From the NCBI GenBank assembly GCA_003574785.1, contig QORU01000019.1, positions 1-64,000 of the forward strand: a DNA stretch of 64,000 nucleotides, written 5' to 3'. The notes under the pieces are model-generated. The model worked only from the letters and a program-made list of their open reading frames with translations. It made no database searches and had not been told where the DNA came from. Positions 53,728 to 62,241 of the stretch are shown here, piece by piece (positions within the stretch are counted from its first letter, which is position 1; every line of letters begins with the position of its first letter). This DNA comes from Taklimakanibacter deserti (GTDB lineage Bacteria > Pseudomonadota > Alphaproteobacteria > Rhizobiales > Aestuariivirgaceae). Position numbers and translations under genes: made by a program.

Positions 53728-54252
53728 ATGCGCAAGCTCCTGTTCAAGAATCTGCTGAGCCCGGCTTTGACGGAAGCGGCGCCGCAAGTGGAGGACCTGG
53801 CGCTCGCCCAGCTCGCGCGGTCCTTCGACGATATGGCGCGCCGCGCGCTCGGCCGCAGCCTGTCGATCCGCCATGTCGATGCCGGCTCGTGCAATGGCTG
53901 CGAGCTCGAGATCCATGCGCTGAACAATGTGTTCTATGATCTCGAGCGCTTCGGCCTCAAATTCGTGGCCTCGCCCCGCCATGCCGATGTGCTGCTGGTG
54001 ACCGGACCTGTCACCCACAATATGCGTGAGGCGCTGGAGCGTACTTACAATGCGACGCCCAGTCCGAAATGGGTCGTCTCGGTCGGGACCTGCGCGCTCG
54101 ATGGCGGAATTTTCGGCGAAAGCTATGCCTGTATCGGGGGCGTGTCGAAGGTGGTACCGGTCGATCTCCATATTCGCGGCTGCCCGCCCAGTCCTACGGC
54201 CCTGCTGCAGGGGCTCATCGCGCTGATCGAGAAGAGTGCCAGAACCCGTTGA
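53728..54252 (+). CDS. Ehr complex small subunit (HyfI/NuoB family)
   Basis: 174 residues from ATG 53728. Four cysteines of the proximal [4Fe-4S] cluster are present: the pair in DAGSCNGCELEIHAL (positions 55 and 58), one in SVGTCALDGGIF and one in IRGCPPSPTALL. So the redox cluster next to the altered large subunit can still form. No HyfH/NuoI-like ferredoxin or HyfA gene follows, so the electron-input route is not visible. It is the last gene of the operon. Confidence 0.92.
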   Translation: MRKLLFKNLLSPALTEAAPQVEDLALAQLARSFDDMARRALGRSLSIRHVDAGSCNGCELEIHALNNVFYDLERFGLKFVASPRHADVLLVTGPVTHNMREALERTYNATPSPKWVVSVGTCALDGGIFGESYACIGGVSKVVPVDLHIRGCPPSPTALLQGLIALIEKSARTR

Positions 54253-54319
54253 ATAATCCCAAACGGCATCCATCTTGCGATTGGTAGTAAACTTGCCTAC
54301 TCTGAAAGGAGAACCGGCG

Positions 54320-54601
54320 ATGGCGAATGTCGAGAAAGTCAGCGTGGCCGTCACGCCGGAAATGGCTACGGCGATGCGCGAGGCTGTTGAAAGCGGTGAA
54401 TATGCGTCCGTAAGCGAAGTGGTGCGGGAAGCATTGCGCGAATGGAAGTTCCGCAGAGCACAGCGCGAGCAGGCAATCGAAGAGCTTCGCCGGCTATGGG
54501 ATGAAGGCATAGCGAGCGGACCGGCGAGCGATGGCGAAGAAGCGTTCGCTCAGTTACGGAAAAGCTTTGAGGCTAAAATCCCAGGCTGGACTCGGTCGTG
54601 A
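54320..54601 (+). CDS. ParD-like antitoxin (ribbon-helix-helix)
   Basis: 93 residues from ATG 54320, preceded by GAAAGGAG. VEKVSVAVTPEMATAMREAV and YASVSEVVREALREWKFRRA are the ribbon-helix-helix hallmarks of ParD/CopG-type antitoxins. The stop codon overlaps a GTG that opens a ParE-like frame. That toxin is broken (see 54598-54736), so this is probably an orphan antitoxin that may still repress its own promoter or protect against related toxins. Confidence 0.88.
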   Translation: MANVEKVSVAVTPEMATAMREAVESGEYASVSEVVREALREWKFRRAQREQAIEELRRLWDEGIASGPASDGEEAFAQLRKSFEAKIPGWTRS

Positions 54602-54736
54602 GCTTTCGCCTTCGGCCAAAAGCCAAGGCCGACATCGAGAGCATCTCTCTGCATTGCCGAGGACAATCCGCCAGCCGCGAGATACTGGATTGAGGATACT
54701 TATCGCCATTGCCAGCAGTGGCGCGGGCGCGGGTGA
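54598..54736 (+). pseudogene. ParE toxin relic: frameshifted and truncated
   Basis: From GTG 54598, which overlaps the antitoxin stop, the frame gives SFRLRPKAKADIESISL and then runs to a stop at 54691. Skipping one base (C, 54652) restores a ParE-like continuation IAEDNPPAARYWIEDTYRH, which ends at a TGA at 54734 after a short WRGRG tail. About half of a normal ParE, including its C-terminal strand region, is missing. The relic ends 4 bp from the convergent dehydrogenase gene, whose arrival or rearrangement may have removed the rest. Confidence 0.75.
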
Positions 54737-54739
54737 TCC

Positions 54740-55777
54740 TCACCTGCGCGGTTTCACCGCCTGGCGCGTGCGGGCGGACTCATAGGCCGCCTCGACCAGG
54801 GCATAGGTCTTGAGATTGTCCTCGCCCGAGGTGTCGGCGGCAAGCCCGTCGCGGAAGCGCTCAAACATATGGCGGTTGGTGTGCAGCACGGCCTCCTGCG
54901 ATACATGCCAGGGTCGGCTCGTCCAGGCGAGAAGCGGTCCGCCGATCTCATCTTCGAAGGTCAGCCCCTGCGTCGTGACTTTCATCTTCTCGCCCTTGCT
55001 CACGATGAGCGAGCCACCATCGCCCTCGATCTCGATGAGCGTCTCGGGAAAGGGGTCATCGCCGCGGCGTGCGGCATAGGTCGCCTCGACGAGCGAGACC
55101 GCGCCCGACACATGGCGCATCATGATGGTGGCGGTGTCCTCCGCTTTGATCTTCGGATTTCGCTTCTGCGTCTCGCAAGTTAGATGCTCCACTTCGCCCA
55201 GGAAATAGCGGGCGAGGTCGAGGACATGGATACCCACATCCTGGACCACCAGCCTCTGTTCTTCGGCGAGATAGGGCTGGCCGCGATAGACGTCGAAGCC
55301 GGTGCGCCAGGAGAGCCTCGCCCATGTCGGCCGGCCGATCGTTCCTTGCGCCAGTACTTTCTTCACGTTGCGCATGGCTGTCGCGAAGCGGAAATTCTCG
55401 TGCACGGCGAGCCAGGCGCCGCGCCGCTTCGCCTCTTCGACGATCGCGACGCAGTCCTCCCAATTGGGCGCGAGCGGTTTCTGCACGACGGCGCCGACGC
55501 CCCGCGCCGCGGCGATCTGGGCGAGCTCCTTGTGGCTGTCCATGCGGGTTGCGATGTCGACGAGATCGATCTTCACCTCATCCAGCATGCGCGCCATGTC
55601 GGTGAAGTGAGGCACGCCGAACCGGGTGCCGGCGGCTAGCGCTTTCTCGGGGTCGCGGTCGCACACCGCCGTGAGCAGGGCGCCCTCGGGTGCCAAATCC
55701 GACCAGGCATGGAGATGGTTCTGCGCATAGAAGCCGCAACCGACCATGCCAATCGCCACTTCCTTGCGCTCTCCCAT
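54740..55777 (-). CDS. Gfo/Idh/MocA family oxidoreductase
   Basis: 345 residues. The NAD-binding motif is IGMVGCGFYAQNHLHAW, and the family EKP-type catalytic segment reads VVQKPLAPN (glutamate replaced by glutamine, lysine retained). HVLDLARYFLGEVEHL is typical of the second domain. It is divergent from the ribose-type importer, with 137 bp between start codons, so it probably oxidises the imported sugar or cyclitol. AGGAGT precedes the ATG on the minus strand. Confidence 0.92.
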   Translation of the reverse strand: MGERKEVAIGMVGCGFYAQNHLHAWSDLAPEGALLTAVCDRDPEKALAAGTRFGVPHFTDMARMLDEVKIDLVDIATRMDSHKELAQIAAARGVGAVVQKPLAPNWEDCVAIVEEAKRRGAWLAVHENFRFATAMRNVKKVLAQGTIGRPTWARLSWRTGFDVYRGQPYLAEEQRLVVQDVGIHVLDLARYFLGEVEHLTCETQKRNPKIKAEDTATIMMRHVSGAVSLVEATYAARRGDDPFPETLIEIEGDGGSLIVSKGEKMKVTTQGLTFEDEIGGPLLAWTSRPWHVSQEAVLHTNRHMFERFRDGLAADTSGEDNLKTYALVEAAYESARTRQAVKPRR

Positions 55778-55794
55778 CGGTCTGTCACTCCTTA

Positions 55795-55806
55795 TTGGTA
55801 TAACAA
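55795..55806. promoter_or_regulatory. Candidate GntR operator TTGGTATAACAA
   Basis: A near-perfect dyad (5 of 6 arm positions pair) in the gap between the divergent dehydrogenase and importer genes, within an AT-rich patch. The GntR gene at 59565 is the last of the importer operon and is the likely binder. Confidence 0.45.
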
Positions 55807-55914
55807 CCTAACTACATAACATGCTGATTGCCAAACTTGTGCAAGTCAACTACTGTTCCGCCGTCCCGGACTGGGCCCAGAACCCGGCGAAAAGGGACGA
55901 ATTGGGAGGATTCC

Positions 55915-56964
55915 ATGAAAGCAGTGACGCGAATACTCGCCGCGAGCCTTCTTCTCGGCGCCGCCATGACATTGGCGGCCGCGGCTCAGGACAAGGTGAC
56001 CATCGGCTATTCGGCACCCGGCCTCGTCGGCGCGCAGGCGCAGATCCAGGCCGGCCTCGTCAATGCCGGCAAGGCCAAGGGGTGGGAGGTCGTGACCACC
56101 ACCTCGGGCGGCGACGCCCAGAAGCAGCTCAACGACATCAATGACTTCATCGCCCAGAAGGTCTCCGCCATCGTGGCGGTTCCGGACGACTCGGCGGGCG
56201 TATGCCAGGCGGTCAAGGCGGCGAAGGAGGCCAACATCCCCTTCTACACCATCGACCGCGCGCCGCAGGGCTGCGAGATCGACATGGTTGTCCTTTCCGA
56301 CAACTATCTCGCCGGCAAGCAGTCGGGCGAGGCTACGGTCGAATTCCTCAAGGCCAAACATGGCGCGCCCAAGGGCAAGGTGCTGGAGATCACCGGCAAT
56401 CTCGCCCAGAACGTCGCGCAATTGCGCGGCGGCGGCTTCAACGACGTGCTCAAGCAATATCCCGACATCCAGGTGATCACCAAGGTCGGCGACTGGGATT
56501 CGGCCAAGGGTGTCGACATCGTGCGCGACGTCGCCTCGACCGAGGCCGATCTCGACGGCATCTACATGCATTCCGACTGCGTCTATGCCGCAGGCACGGT
56601 GCAGACGCTGAAGGAGATCGGCAAGGACGCGAAGGCGGGCGACAAGGCTCACATTCATCTGGCCGGCGTCGACGGCTGCCTCGGCACGCTCGACCTTGTC
56701 CGCAGCGGCGCCTTCGATCAGTCCTCCAACCAGCCCATTCCGGATTTCGGCGTGCTTGCCGCCGATTTCATCGAGAAGAGGCTCAAAGGCGAGGCGGTCG
56801 CGCCCGCGACCATCGAGAAGGAAGGGGCGCTCTGGTCGCCCGCCCGCCTCGAGAAGGCCGATGTCGGCCTGCAATTGTTCCTCGCCACGACCTCGGTCGG
56901 CAAGTCGAATGTCGACGACGAGCGGCTGTGGGGCAATATCGAGAAGAAGATGGGTGCCCAATAA
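55915..56964 (+). CDS. Ribose-type sugar ABC transporter substrate-binding protein
   Basis: 349 residues from ATG 55915, preceded by GGGAGG. A Sec signal peptide (ILAASLLLGAAMTLAAAAQ) is followed by a periplasmic-binding-protein type I domain (VTIGYSAPGLVGAQAQIQAG; ISAIVAVPDDS-like segment). It captures a pentose, hexose or cyclitol in the periplasm and is followed 11 bp later by its ATPase. Sugar identity is not determinable. Confidence 0.93.
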   Translation: MKAVTRILAASLLLGAAMTLAAAAQDKVTIGYSAPGLVGAQAQIQAGLVNAGKAKGWEVVTTTSGGDAQKQLNDINDFIAQKVSAIVAVPDDSAGVCQAVKAAKEANIPFYTIDRAPQGCEIDMVVLSDNYLAGKQSGEATVEFLKAKHGAPKGKVLEITGNLAQNVAQLRGGGFNDVLKQYPDIQVITKVGDWDSAKGVDIVRDVASTEADLDGIYMHSDCVYAAGTVQTLKEIGKDAKAGDKAHIHLAGVDGCLGTLDLVRSGAFDQSSNQPIPDFGVLAADFIEKRLKGEAVAPATIEKEGALWSPARLEKADVGLQLFLATTSVGKSNVDDERLWGNIEKKMGAQ

Positions 56965-56975
56965 AGGGCAGCGAG

Positions 56976-58499
56976 ATGAGCGAAACGGCGAAGAAGCTCG
57001 AGATCGAGCTTCTCAACATCGTCAAGGATTTTCCAGGTGTGCGGGCCCTTGACGATGTTTCCTTTTCGGTCGCCGCGGGTGAGGTCCATGCGCTCGTCGG
57101 CAAGAACGGCGCCGGCAAGTCGACGCTGATGCATGTCCTGACCGGCCTCTATCCGCCGGATTCGGGCGAGATCCGCGTAAGAGGCAAGAGCCATCAAAGG
57201 CTCACCACGGCCGAGGCCAAGGCCCAAGGCATCGCCATCGTATCGCAACATGCGAAATATGTGGGCAGCCTCTCGATCGCCGAGAACATCTTCTCGGGCA
57301 GCCTGCTGCTCACCCGGGGAGGCTTCATCGACTGGCCGCGCATGTACGCGCAAGCGGACGAGCGGCTCCGCCGCTTCGGTCTCGATATCGACGTGAAGCG
57401 GCGCATGGACGGCACCTCCGTCGCCGAGCGGCAGATGATCGAGATCGCCCGCGCCCTCTTCGCCGAGGCGAGCGTCGTCATCCTCGACGAGCCGACCGCC
57501 CCCTTGCCCAAGCACGATGTCGCAAAGCTCTTCGGCTTCGTGAAGCGCCAGAAGGACAGAGGCGCTTCCTTCATCTATATCTCGCATTATCTCGAGGAGA
57601 TATTCGAGGTGGCCGACCGCGTGACCGTCATGCGCAACGGCCGCATTGCGGGCGAGGCGCCCGTCGGCTCGATCACGCAAGGCGAACTCATCCGCCTCAT
57701 CAGCGGCGCCAATGTCGAGCGTTATCGCAGGCCGCCAACGAAGCCCGGCCCGCCGGTGCTCGAGCTCAAGGGGCTCACGCGCCTCGGCCACTATGCCCAA
57801 GTCGACATCACCTTTCATTCGGGCGAGGTCGTGGGCCTCACCGGTCTCGAAGGCTCAGGTGCGGGGGCGCTCGTGCGCGGCCTCTTCGGCCTCGAGGCGC
57901 TGGGATCGGGCGAGGCCAGGATCGACGGCAAGCCCTATGCGGCGGAGAACCCCACCGTAGCGCTCAGCCGCCGCCTCGCCTATCTGCCGCGCGACCGGCA
58001 CGGCCTCGGCATCATCGGCCTCCGCTCGGTCAGGGACAACATCACGCTCTCGGTTCTTCGCGAACTCGCATCGAGGCTCGGCTTCATCGATGGTCGCAAG
58101 GAAAACGCGCTGGTCAAAACCTATATCGAGACACTTGGAATCAAGACGCCCTCGCCCGAGGCGCCGGTCGAGCACCTGAGCGGCGGCAACCAGCAGAAGG
58201 TGGTGGTGGCAAAGCTTGCGGCGACGGAGCCCCGCATGTTGTTCCTCGACGAGCCGACCCAGGGGGTCGACGTTGCGGCCAAGGCCGAGATCCTGCGCAT
58301 CGTCGACGAGCTGAGCAAGCGCGGCGTGGCGGTGGGCGTCGTCTCGGATGAATTGAGCGAGCTCATGGATATCTCGGACCGCATCCTGGTGTTCTATCGC
58401 GGCCGCATCGTGCGGGAATTCCGCAAGGGCCGCGAGGAGATCACCGCCGTAAAACTCCTCGCCGCGATCGAAGGCGAGTTCCAGGAGACAGTGCAATGA
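56976..58499 (+). CDS. Sugar ABC transporter ATP-binding protein, two ATPase domains (RbsA-like)
   Basis: 507 residues from ATG 56976. The first domain has an intact Walker A (GKNGAGKST). The second has GLEGSGAGA in place of Walker A, as usual in RbsA/XylG proteins, with signature LSGGNQQKVVVAKL and LFLDEPTQGVD. The first domain's signature is altered to TSVAERQMIEIARAL, also family-typical. It overlaps the permease gene by ATGA. Confidence 0.94.
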   Translation: MSETAKKLEIELLNIVKDFPGVRALDDVSFSVAAGEVHALVGKNGAGKSTLMHVLTGLYPPDSGEIRVRGKSHQRLTTAEAKAQGIAIVSQHAKYVGSLSIAENIFSGSLLLTRGGFIDWPRMYAQADERLRRFGLDIDVKRRMDGTSVAERQMIEIARALFAEASVVILDEPTAPLPKHDVAKLFGFVKRQKDRGASFIYISHYLEEIFEVADRVTVMRNGRIAGEAPVGSITQGELIRLISGANVERYRRPPTKPGPPVLELKGLTRLGHYAQVDITFHSGEVVGLTGLEGSGAGALVRGLFGLEALGSGEARIDGKPYAAENPTVALSRRLAYLPRDRHGLGIIGLRSVRDNITLSVLRELASRLGFIDGRKENALVKTYIETLGIKTPSPEAPVEHLSGGNQQKVVVAKLAATEPRMLFLDEPTQGVDVAAKAEILRIVDELSKRGVAVGVVSDELSELMDISDRILVFYRGRIVREFRKGREEITAVKLLAAIEGEFQETVQ

Positions 58500-59551
58500 A
58501 GCGCGATTATGTGCCGGCCCTTCTCGAGAACCTGATCTGGTTCATCCTGATGGCGGTGTTCCTGTTCTTCACGCTGCAGTCGCCTTTCTTCCTGACCTCC
58601 GTCAACATCAGCAACATCCTTTCGGCCGCGGCGGTGCTGGGCGTTCTGGTCGTCGGCCAGACCTTCGTGCTGATCACCGGCAATTTCGATCTCTCCTCGG
58701 AATCGACGCTGGGCCTCGCCGCGCTGTTCGGCATCTGGCTCATCGTGCCGGCGATGGCGCCCAACTGGGGCGGCGGCATCCTGCTCGATCCCTATCTGTC
58801 GATTTGCGCCATCCTGCTCATGGGCGGGCTCATCGGCTGGATCATCGGTCTCCTGATCACGGTCGGCCGGATGAACAATTTCATCGTGACGCTGGCGATG
58901 CTGCTGATCCTGCGCGGCACGATGCTGGCCTTCACCCAGGGCAATGCGACGAGCGGGCTCAATTTCGAGCCGGCGGAGGTCTTCTATTGGCTAGGCCACG
59001 CGGCGGCCATCGACATTCCGGGCGTCATCAGGATTCCCGTCGCCGTCGTGGCCGCGGCCCTCGTCTTCGTCATCGGGCACATCGTGCTGAACCATCGCCG
59101 CTTCGGGCGCGAGCTCTATGCGATCGGCGGCAACAAGCAGGCCGCCATCGCTTCGGGGATCGAAGCCGACAAGCGCATCAGGCAGGTCTATGTCGTGAGC
59201 GGCGTGCTGGCCGCTTTCGGCGGCTGGATGCTCGCCGGACGCGTCGCCTCCATCCAAGTCAATCTCGGCGAGGGCTACATCTTCACGGTGATGGCGGCGG
59301 CCGTCATCGGCGGCGTCAGCCTGCAAGGCGGGCGCGGCACCATGCTGGGGGCACTCGGCGGCGTCCTGCTTCTCTCCACCATCGACCGCGGCCTCAATCT
59401 CATGAAGGTTTCGGTCTTCTGGATCAAGGTGATCCAGGGGCTTATCATCATGCTCGCCATGTTCATCGACGCCCAGCGCGTGCGCTACCGGGCCCGCTCC
59501 GCCGAGGAGACGCGGGCGCTCGCCGCGGCGCCGCAGGCGAGCGAGCATTGA
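58496..59551 (+). CDS. Sugar ABC transporter permease (RbsC-like)
   Basis: 351 residues with eight to ten hydrophobic helices. FVLITGNFDLSSESTLGLAA and YAIGGNKQAAIASGIEADK are RbsC-family landmarks. It is coupled to the ATPase by ATGA and is followed 13 bp later by the GntR gene. It homodimerises in the inner membrane to form the pore. Confidence 0.94.
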   Translation: MKRDYVPALLENLIWFILMAVFLFFTLQSPFFLTSVNISNILSAAAVLGVLVVGQTFVLITGNFDLSSESTLGLAALFGIWLIVPAMAPNWGGGILLDPYLSICAILLMGGLIGWIIGLLITVGRMNNFIVTLAMLLILRGTMLAFTQGNATSGLNFEPAEVFYWLGHAAAIDIPGVIRIPVAVVAAALVFVIGHIVLNHRRFGRELYAIGGNKQAAIASGIEADKRIRQVYVVSGVLAAFGGWMLAGRVASIQVNLGEGYIFTVMAAAVIGGVSLQGGRGTMLGALGGVLLLSTIDRGLNLMKVSVFWIKVIQGLIIMLAMFIDAQRVRYRARSAEETRALAAAPQASEH

Positions 59552-59564
59552 GAAGGTGAGCCTC

Positions 59565-60287
59565 ATGTCCTTCACCACCGTCCGTCGCCGCAAGATCCAC
59601 GAGGACGTCGCCCTCCAGATCGAGGAGGCGATCATCCAGGGCATCTATGCCGAGGGCGACCAGCTGCCGCCGGAGCGTGAACTCATGGAGCGGTTCGGCG
59701 TCGGAAGGCCAGCGGTCAGGGAGGCGCTCCTGATGCTCGAGCGCTCGGGCGTCGTCCAGCTCTCGGCGGGCGAGCGCGCGCGGGTCGTCCATCCGACGAT
59801 CGACGGTCTGGTCGACCAGATCTCGGCCTCGGCGCGCCATTTCCTCGCGACCAAGGCGGGCGAGCGCTCGCTGCAGGAGGCGCGCCGCGTGTTCGAATCG
59901 GCGATCGCCCGCCAGGCGGCGGAGGTGGCGACGGAAGCCGAGATCGCGCGGCTCGCCGAGGCGCTCGACGCCAACCGGCAGTCCTTGTCGTCGCTCTCGG
60001 ATTTCGAGGTGACGGATGTCGCCTTCCATCTCGCTATTGCCGAGATCGGCGGCAACCAGGTGTTCAGCGCGATGCATCGCGCCATAGTCGGCTGGCTGGC
60101 GCTGCAGCGGCGCATATCGCTCAAGATCCCCGAGGCGCTCCCGAGCGCCTTCGCCCATCACGAGGCGATCTACGAAGCCATCGCCGCGCATGAGCCGGAG
60201 CGCGCCTGGCGGGCGATGAACGCCCATATCCGCGATGTCGAGCGCTGGTACGAAGAGGGAAGGGAAAGTGAGAGCCACAGCCGCTGA
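59565..60287 (+). CDS. GntR family regulator, FadR/FCD subfamily
   Basis: 240 residues from ATG 59565; a GTG at 59556 is also in frame. The winged helix (RKIHEDVALQIEEAIIQGIY, GVGRPAVREALLMLERSG) is followed by an FCD domain (VTDVAFHLAIAEIGGNQVFSA, HEAIYEAIAAHEPERAW). The gene ends the ribose-type importer operon and probably represses it by binding in the 55778-55914 gap, with the sugar or its derivative as inducer. Confidence 0.93.
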   Translation: MSFTTVRRRKIHEDVALQIEEAIIQGIYAEGDQLPPERELMERFGVGRPAVREALLMLERSGVVQLSAGERARVVHPTIDGLVDQISASARHFLATKAGERSLQEARRVFESAIARQAAEVATEAEIARLAEALDANRQSLSSLSDFEVTDVAFHLAIAEIGGNQVFSAMHRAIVGWLALQRRISLKIPEALPSAFAHHEAIYEAIAAHEPERAWRAMNAHIRDVERWYEEGRESESHSR

Positions 60288-60311
60288 CTTGGTTTACGTT
60301 GCGTCGTGCCC

Positions 60312-60343
60312 GGGTGTGAGTTCGAGTCTCTCACCGCCCACCT
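60312..60343 (+). other. tRNA 3'-end-like fragment (possible attachment-site scar)
   Basis: The stretch GTGTGAGTTCGAGTCTC (60314-60330) followed by TCACCGCCCACC reads like the T arm (TTCGAGT loop) and the 3' acceptor strand with discriminator of a tRNA. No 5' half, anticodon arm or matching acceptor strand (GGGCGGT) lies upstream, so it is not a tRNA gene. Such fragments mark ends of integrated elements. No integrase is nearby. Confidence 0.45.
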
Positions 60344-60398
60344 AGGCTGGATGGCGAGCGTGGCGCGCTCACCCTGAGCAACGGCGTGGCGTGACGCT

Positions 60399-60665
60399 TT
60401 ATGAGTTGCTGAGCTTTGGCCCATTCTCACGGTTGTCTGGTGGATCGCTTTGCTTAGTGCTCTTCCGCATTAAGCCATATAATGCATATTGCAGGATGAC
60501 CTCATCATCATGGCCGCCTTCAGCCGCGAGTTCGAATATCCGGACAGCTATGGTGTTCCGGGTCTCCAACGGAACGCCTTGGTGTCTTTCTAGAAGTGCT
60601 ATCGCCCGGGCAAAGATAAGGTCTAGGCGTCTCAGCCGGTCCGACTCGAAATAGCTACTTGGCAT
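60399..60665 (-). CDS. Small hypothetical protein
   Basis: 88 residues, unrecognised. A good ribosome site (GGAGGGA) lies eight or so bases before the ATG. The sequence is mixed-charge and helical in character (LRRLDLIFARAIALLERHQG, RNTIAVRIFELAAEGGHDDE), without a signal peptide or membrane segment. It lies alone in an AT-richer region beside the tRNA-like fragment, consistent with acquired DNA. The overlapping plus-strand frame has no ribosome site and odd composition, so I prefer this strand. Confidence 0.5.
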   Translation of the reverse strand: MPSSYFESDRLRRLDLIFARAIALLERHQGVPLETRNTIAVRIFELAAEGGHDDEVILQYALYGLMRKSTKQSDPPDNRENGPKLSNS

Positions 60666-60893
60666 GGGACGCTCCCTCCATATGGGGAACTGAGCTACTG
60701 AATCCCGACTTCAACCTTGTGTCAATGCCATATGATATTGAATACCCATCCAATATAAGGTCTATATTCTTAGCATTCCGCCCGGTCTCATCTGCCACCG
60801 AGGCCAGCCACGATATGGCGGAGGAGCATTTGTCCGCGATACGCGCCCACCAACGAATGGCCCAGTAACAGCGACAGAGGCCACGACGTCGCT
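60666..60893. other. AT-rich gap with no convincing gene
   Basis: Both strands have short open frames (70-80 codons), but none shows a ribosome site or recognisable protein. 60715-60775 is notably AT-rich compared with its surroundings. TGTCAA (60722-60727) is a -35-like TTGACA on the minus strand that could serve the small gene at 60399. Confidence 0.35.
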
Positions 60894-61364
60894 TCAACCC
60901 CGCTTCTTGCGAGACTTCCTCGCTTTCGCTGCCCTGGCTGCCGAACGTTTGCGCTTCGCCTGTTCGTGCCTTTCACCATATTTCATCCCTTCGAGCTTCA
61001 ACCCGTCCGGATCGAGAAAGAACACGGCATAATAGTCGTCGTAATATTCGTCAGCAGGATCGACGATGACGGTATCGGTCTTCTCGAGGAAGGCCTGCAA
61101 GGCATCGACATCCTTCCGGCTGCGCAGCTGGAACGCATAGTGGTGGAACCCAACATCACCGATGCGGTATTTGTGTTTGCGCCCTTGCTCATCCGCAGGA
61201 CCGATCCAGAAGCGCGTATGGCCATTGGTCCAACCGATGGCCTCCTCATATTCCTCCGATATCTCGAAGCCGAGAAAGTCGAACAGCCGGCCGTAGAAGA
61301 CCTTGGACTTCTCATAGTCGCTGACCCTGATGACGATATGGTCTATTCCAACGACACGTACCAT
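60894..61364 (-). CDS. VOC (glyoxalase/dioxygenase fold) family protein
   Basis: 156 residues. GIDHIVIRVSDYEKSKVFYG, the second-half FHHYAFQLRSRKDVDAL and VFFLDPDGLKLEG are typical of vicinal-oxygen-chelate proteins, with candidate metal ligands His and Glu in these segments. The last 25 residues are Lys/Arg/Ala-rich, unusual for the family. It lies 83 bp downstream of the SDR gene. The activity (lyase, isomerase or dioxygenase) cannot be chosen. Confidence 0.88.
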   Translation of the reverse strand: MVRVVGIDHIVIRVSDYEKSKVFYGRLFDFLGFEISEEYEEAIGWTNGHTRFWIGPADEQGRKHKYRIGDVGFHHYAFQLRSRKDVDALQAFLEKTDTVIVDPADEYYDDYYAVFFLDPDGLKLEGMKYGERHEQAKRKRSAARAAKARKSRKKRG

Positions 61365-61447
61365 CTGTCTGTCCCATGTTGATCAAGCTTCTCTCAACGT
61401 TCCGGTGCAGACATATGTTCCCGGGCGTGAGTCAAACCCCGGCAGTG

Positions 61448-62224
61448 TCAGATGGAGGCCTGACCGCCATCGATGACGAGCGTCGTCCCGATGCAGTAGC
61501 TCGCTTCGTCGGAGGCGAGCCACAATATGGCGGCGGCGCATTCATCCGCGGTGCCGGGCCGCCCGAGCGGGATCTGGTTGCTCCAATAAGCGAGCTCTTT
61601 CGTGTCCTTCATCACTGGCGCATTCATCGGCGTATCGATGAAACCCGGTATGACCATGTTCACGCGGATGCCGAGCCGCGCATAGTCGATCGCCATCACC
61701 TTCATCATCGCCAGCACGCCGCCCTTGCTGGCGCTATAGGCGGGCTCGTTGGTCGCCATGCCGAGATAGGCGCAGTTGGAGCCGAGGCAGACGATGGCGC
61801 CGCCGCCTGCCGCCAGAAGGTGGCGCGCGCCGTGCTTGCAGGCGAGAAACTGGCCGGTCAGGTTGGTCGTGATGAGCTTGTCCCAGATGGCGCGGTCGAG
61901 GCGGTCGACGCGGTCGTCCTGGCCGAGGAGCTCGATCCCGGCATTGGAGACGATGATGTCGAGCCCGCCCCATTCCTTGGCCGCCCTGTCCATCGCGGCC
62001 GCGATCTCGCTTTCGACCGAGCCGTCGGCGACGAGGACGAGAGCCTCGCCGCCTTTTGCCTGGATCTCGCGCGCGACTTCATCGAGCGGCTCGCGGCGCC
62101 GGGCGATGAGCCCGACCCGCGCGCCTTCGGCGGCGAGACGCAAGGCCGTGGCGCGGCCGATGCCGGCGCTGGCCCCGGTGACGACGGCGCGGCGGCCGGC
62201 GAAACGTTCAGCAATGATCTTCAC
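61448..62224 (-). CDS. SDR family oxidoreductase
   Basis: 258 residues from the GTG at 62222-62224, which has AAGGAGGA upstream. The frame is open further but that part is not SDR-like. The cofactor site is AVVTGASAGIGRATA, the structural motif VSNAGIE, and the catalytic YxxxK is in EPAYSASKGGVLAM. It is downstream of the cupin gene (17 bp) and the oligopeptide-type importer on the same strand, and likely part of that operon. Confidence 0.92.
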   Translation of the reverse strand: MKIIAERFAGRRAVVTGASAGIGRATALRLAAEGARVGLIARRREPLDEVAREIQAKGGEALVLVADGSVESEIAAAMDRAAKEWGGLDIIVSNAGIELLGQDDRVDRLDRAIWDKLITTNLTGQFLACKHGARHLLAAGGGAIVCLGSNCAYLGMATNEPAYSASKGGVLAMMKVMAIDYARLGIRVNMVIPGFIDTPMNAPVMKDTKELAYWSNQIPLGRPGTADECAAAILWLASDEASYCIGTTLVIDGGQASI

Positions 62225-62241
62225 GGGCGATCCTCCTTGCT

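Noticed and set aside
47109..54252. Functional NiFe hydrogenase 4 or formate hydrogenlyase
   Set aside because: The large subunit lacks both nickel-binding CxxC pairs, and there are no maturation, ferredoxin or formate dehydrogenase genes.
60312..60343. Complete tRNA gene
   Set aside because: Only the T arm and 3' acceptor strand are present. The T stem has a mismatch and no 5' half pairs with it. It is recorded as a fragment.
60655..60897. 80-codon minus-strand frame upstream of the small hypothetical gene
   Set aside because: It has a TTG start inside the VOC gene's 3' end, no ribosome site and an odd Cys/Trp-rich start. It is not supported.
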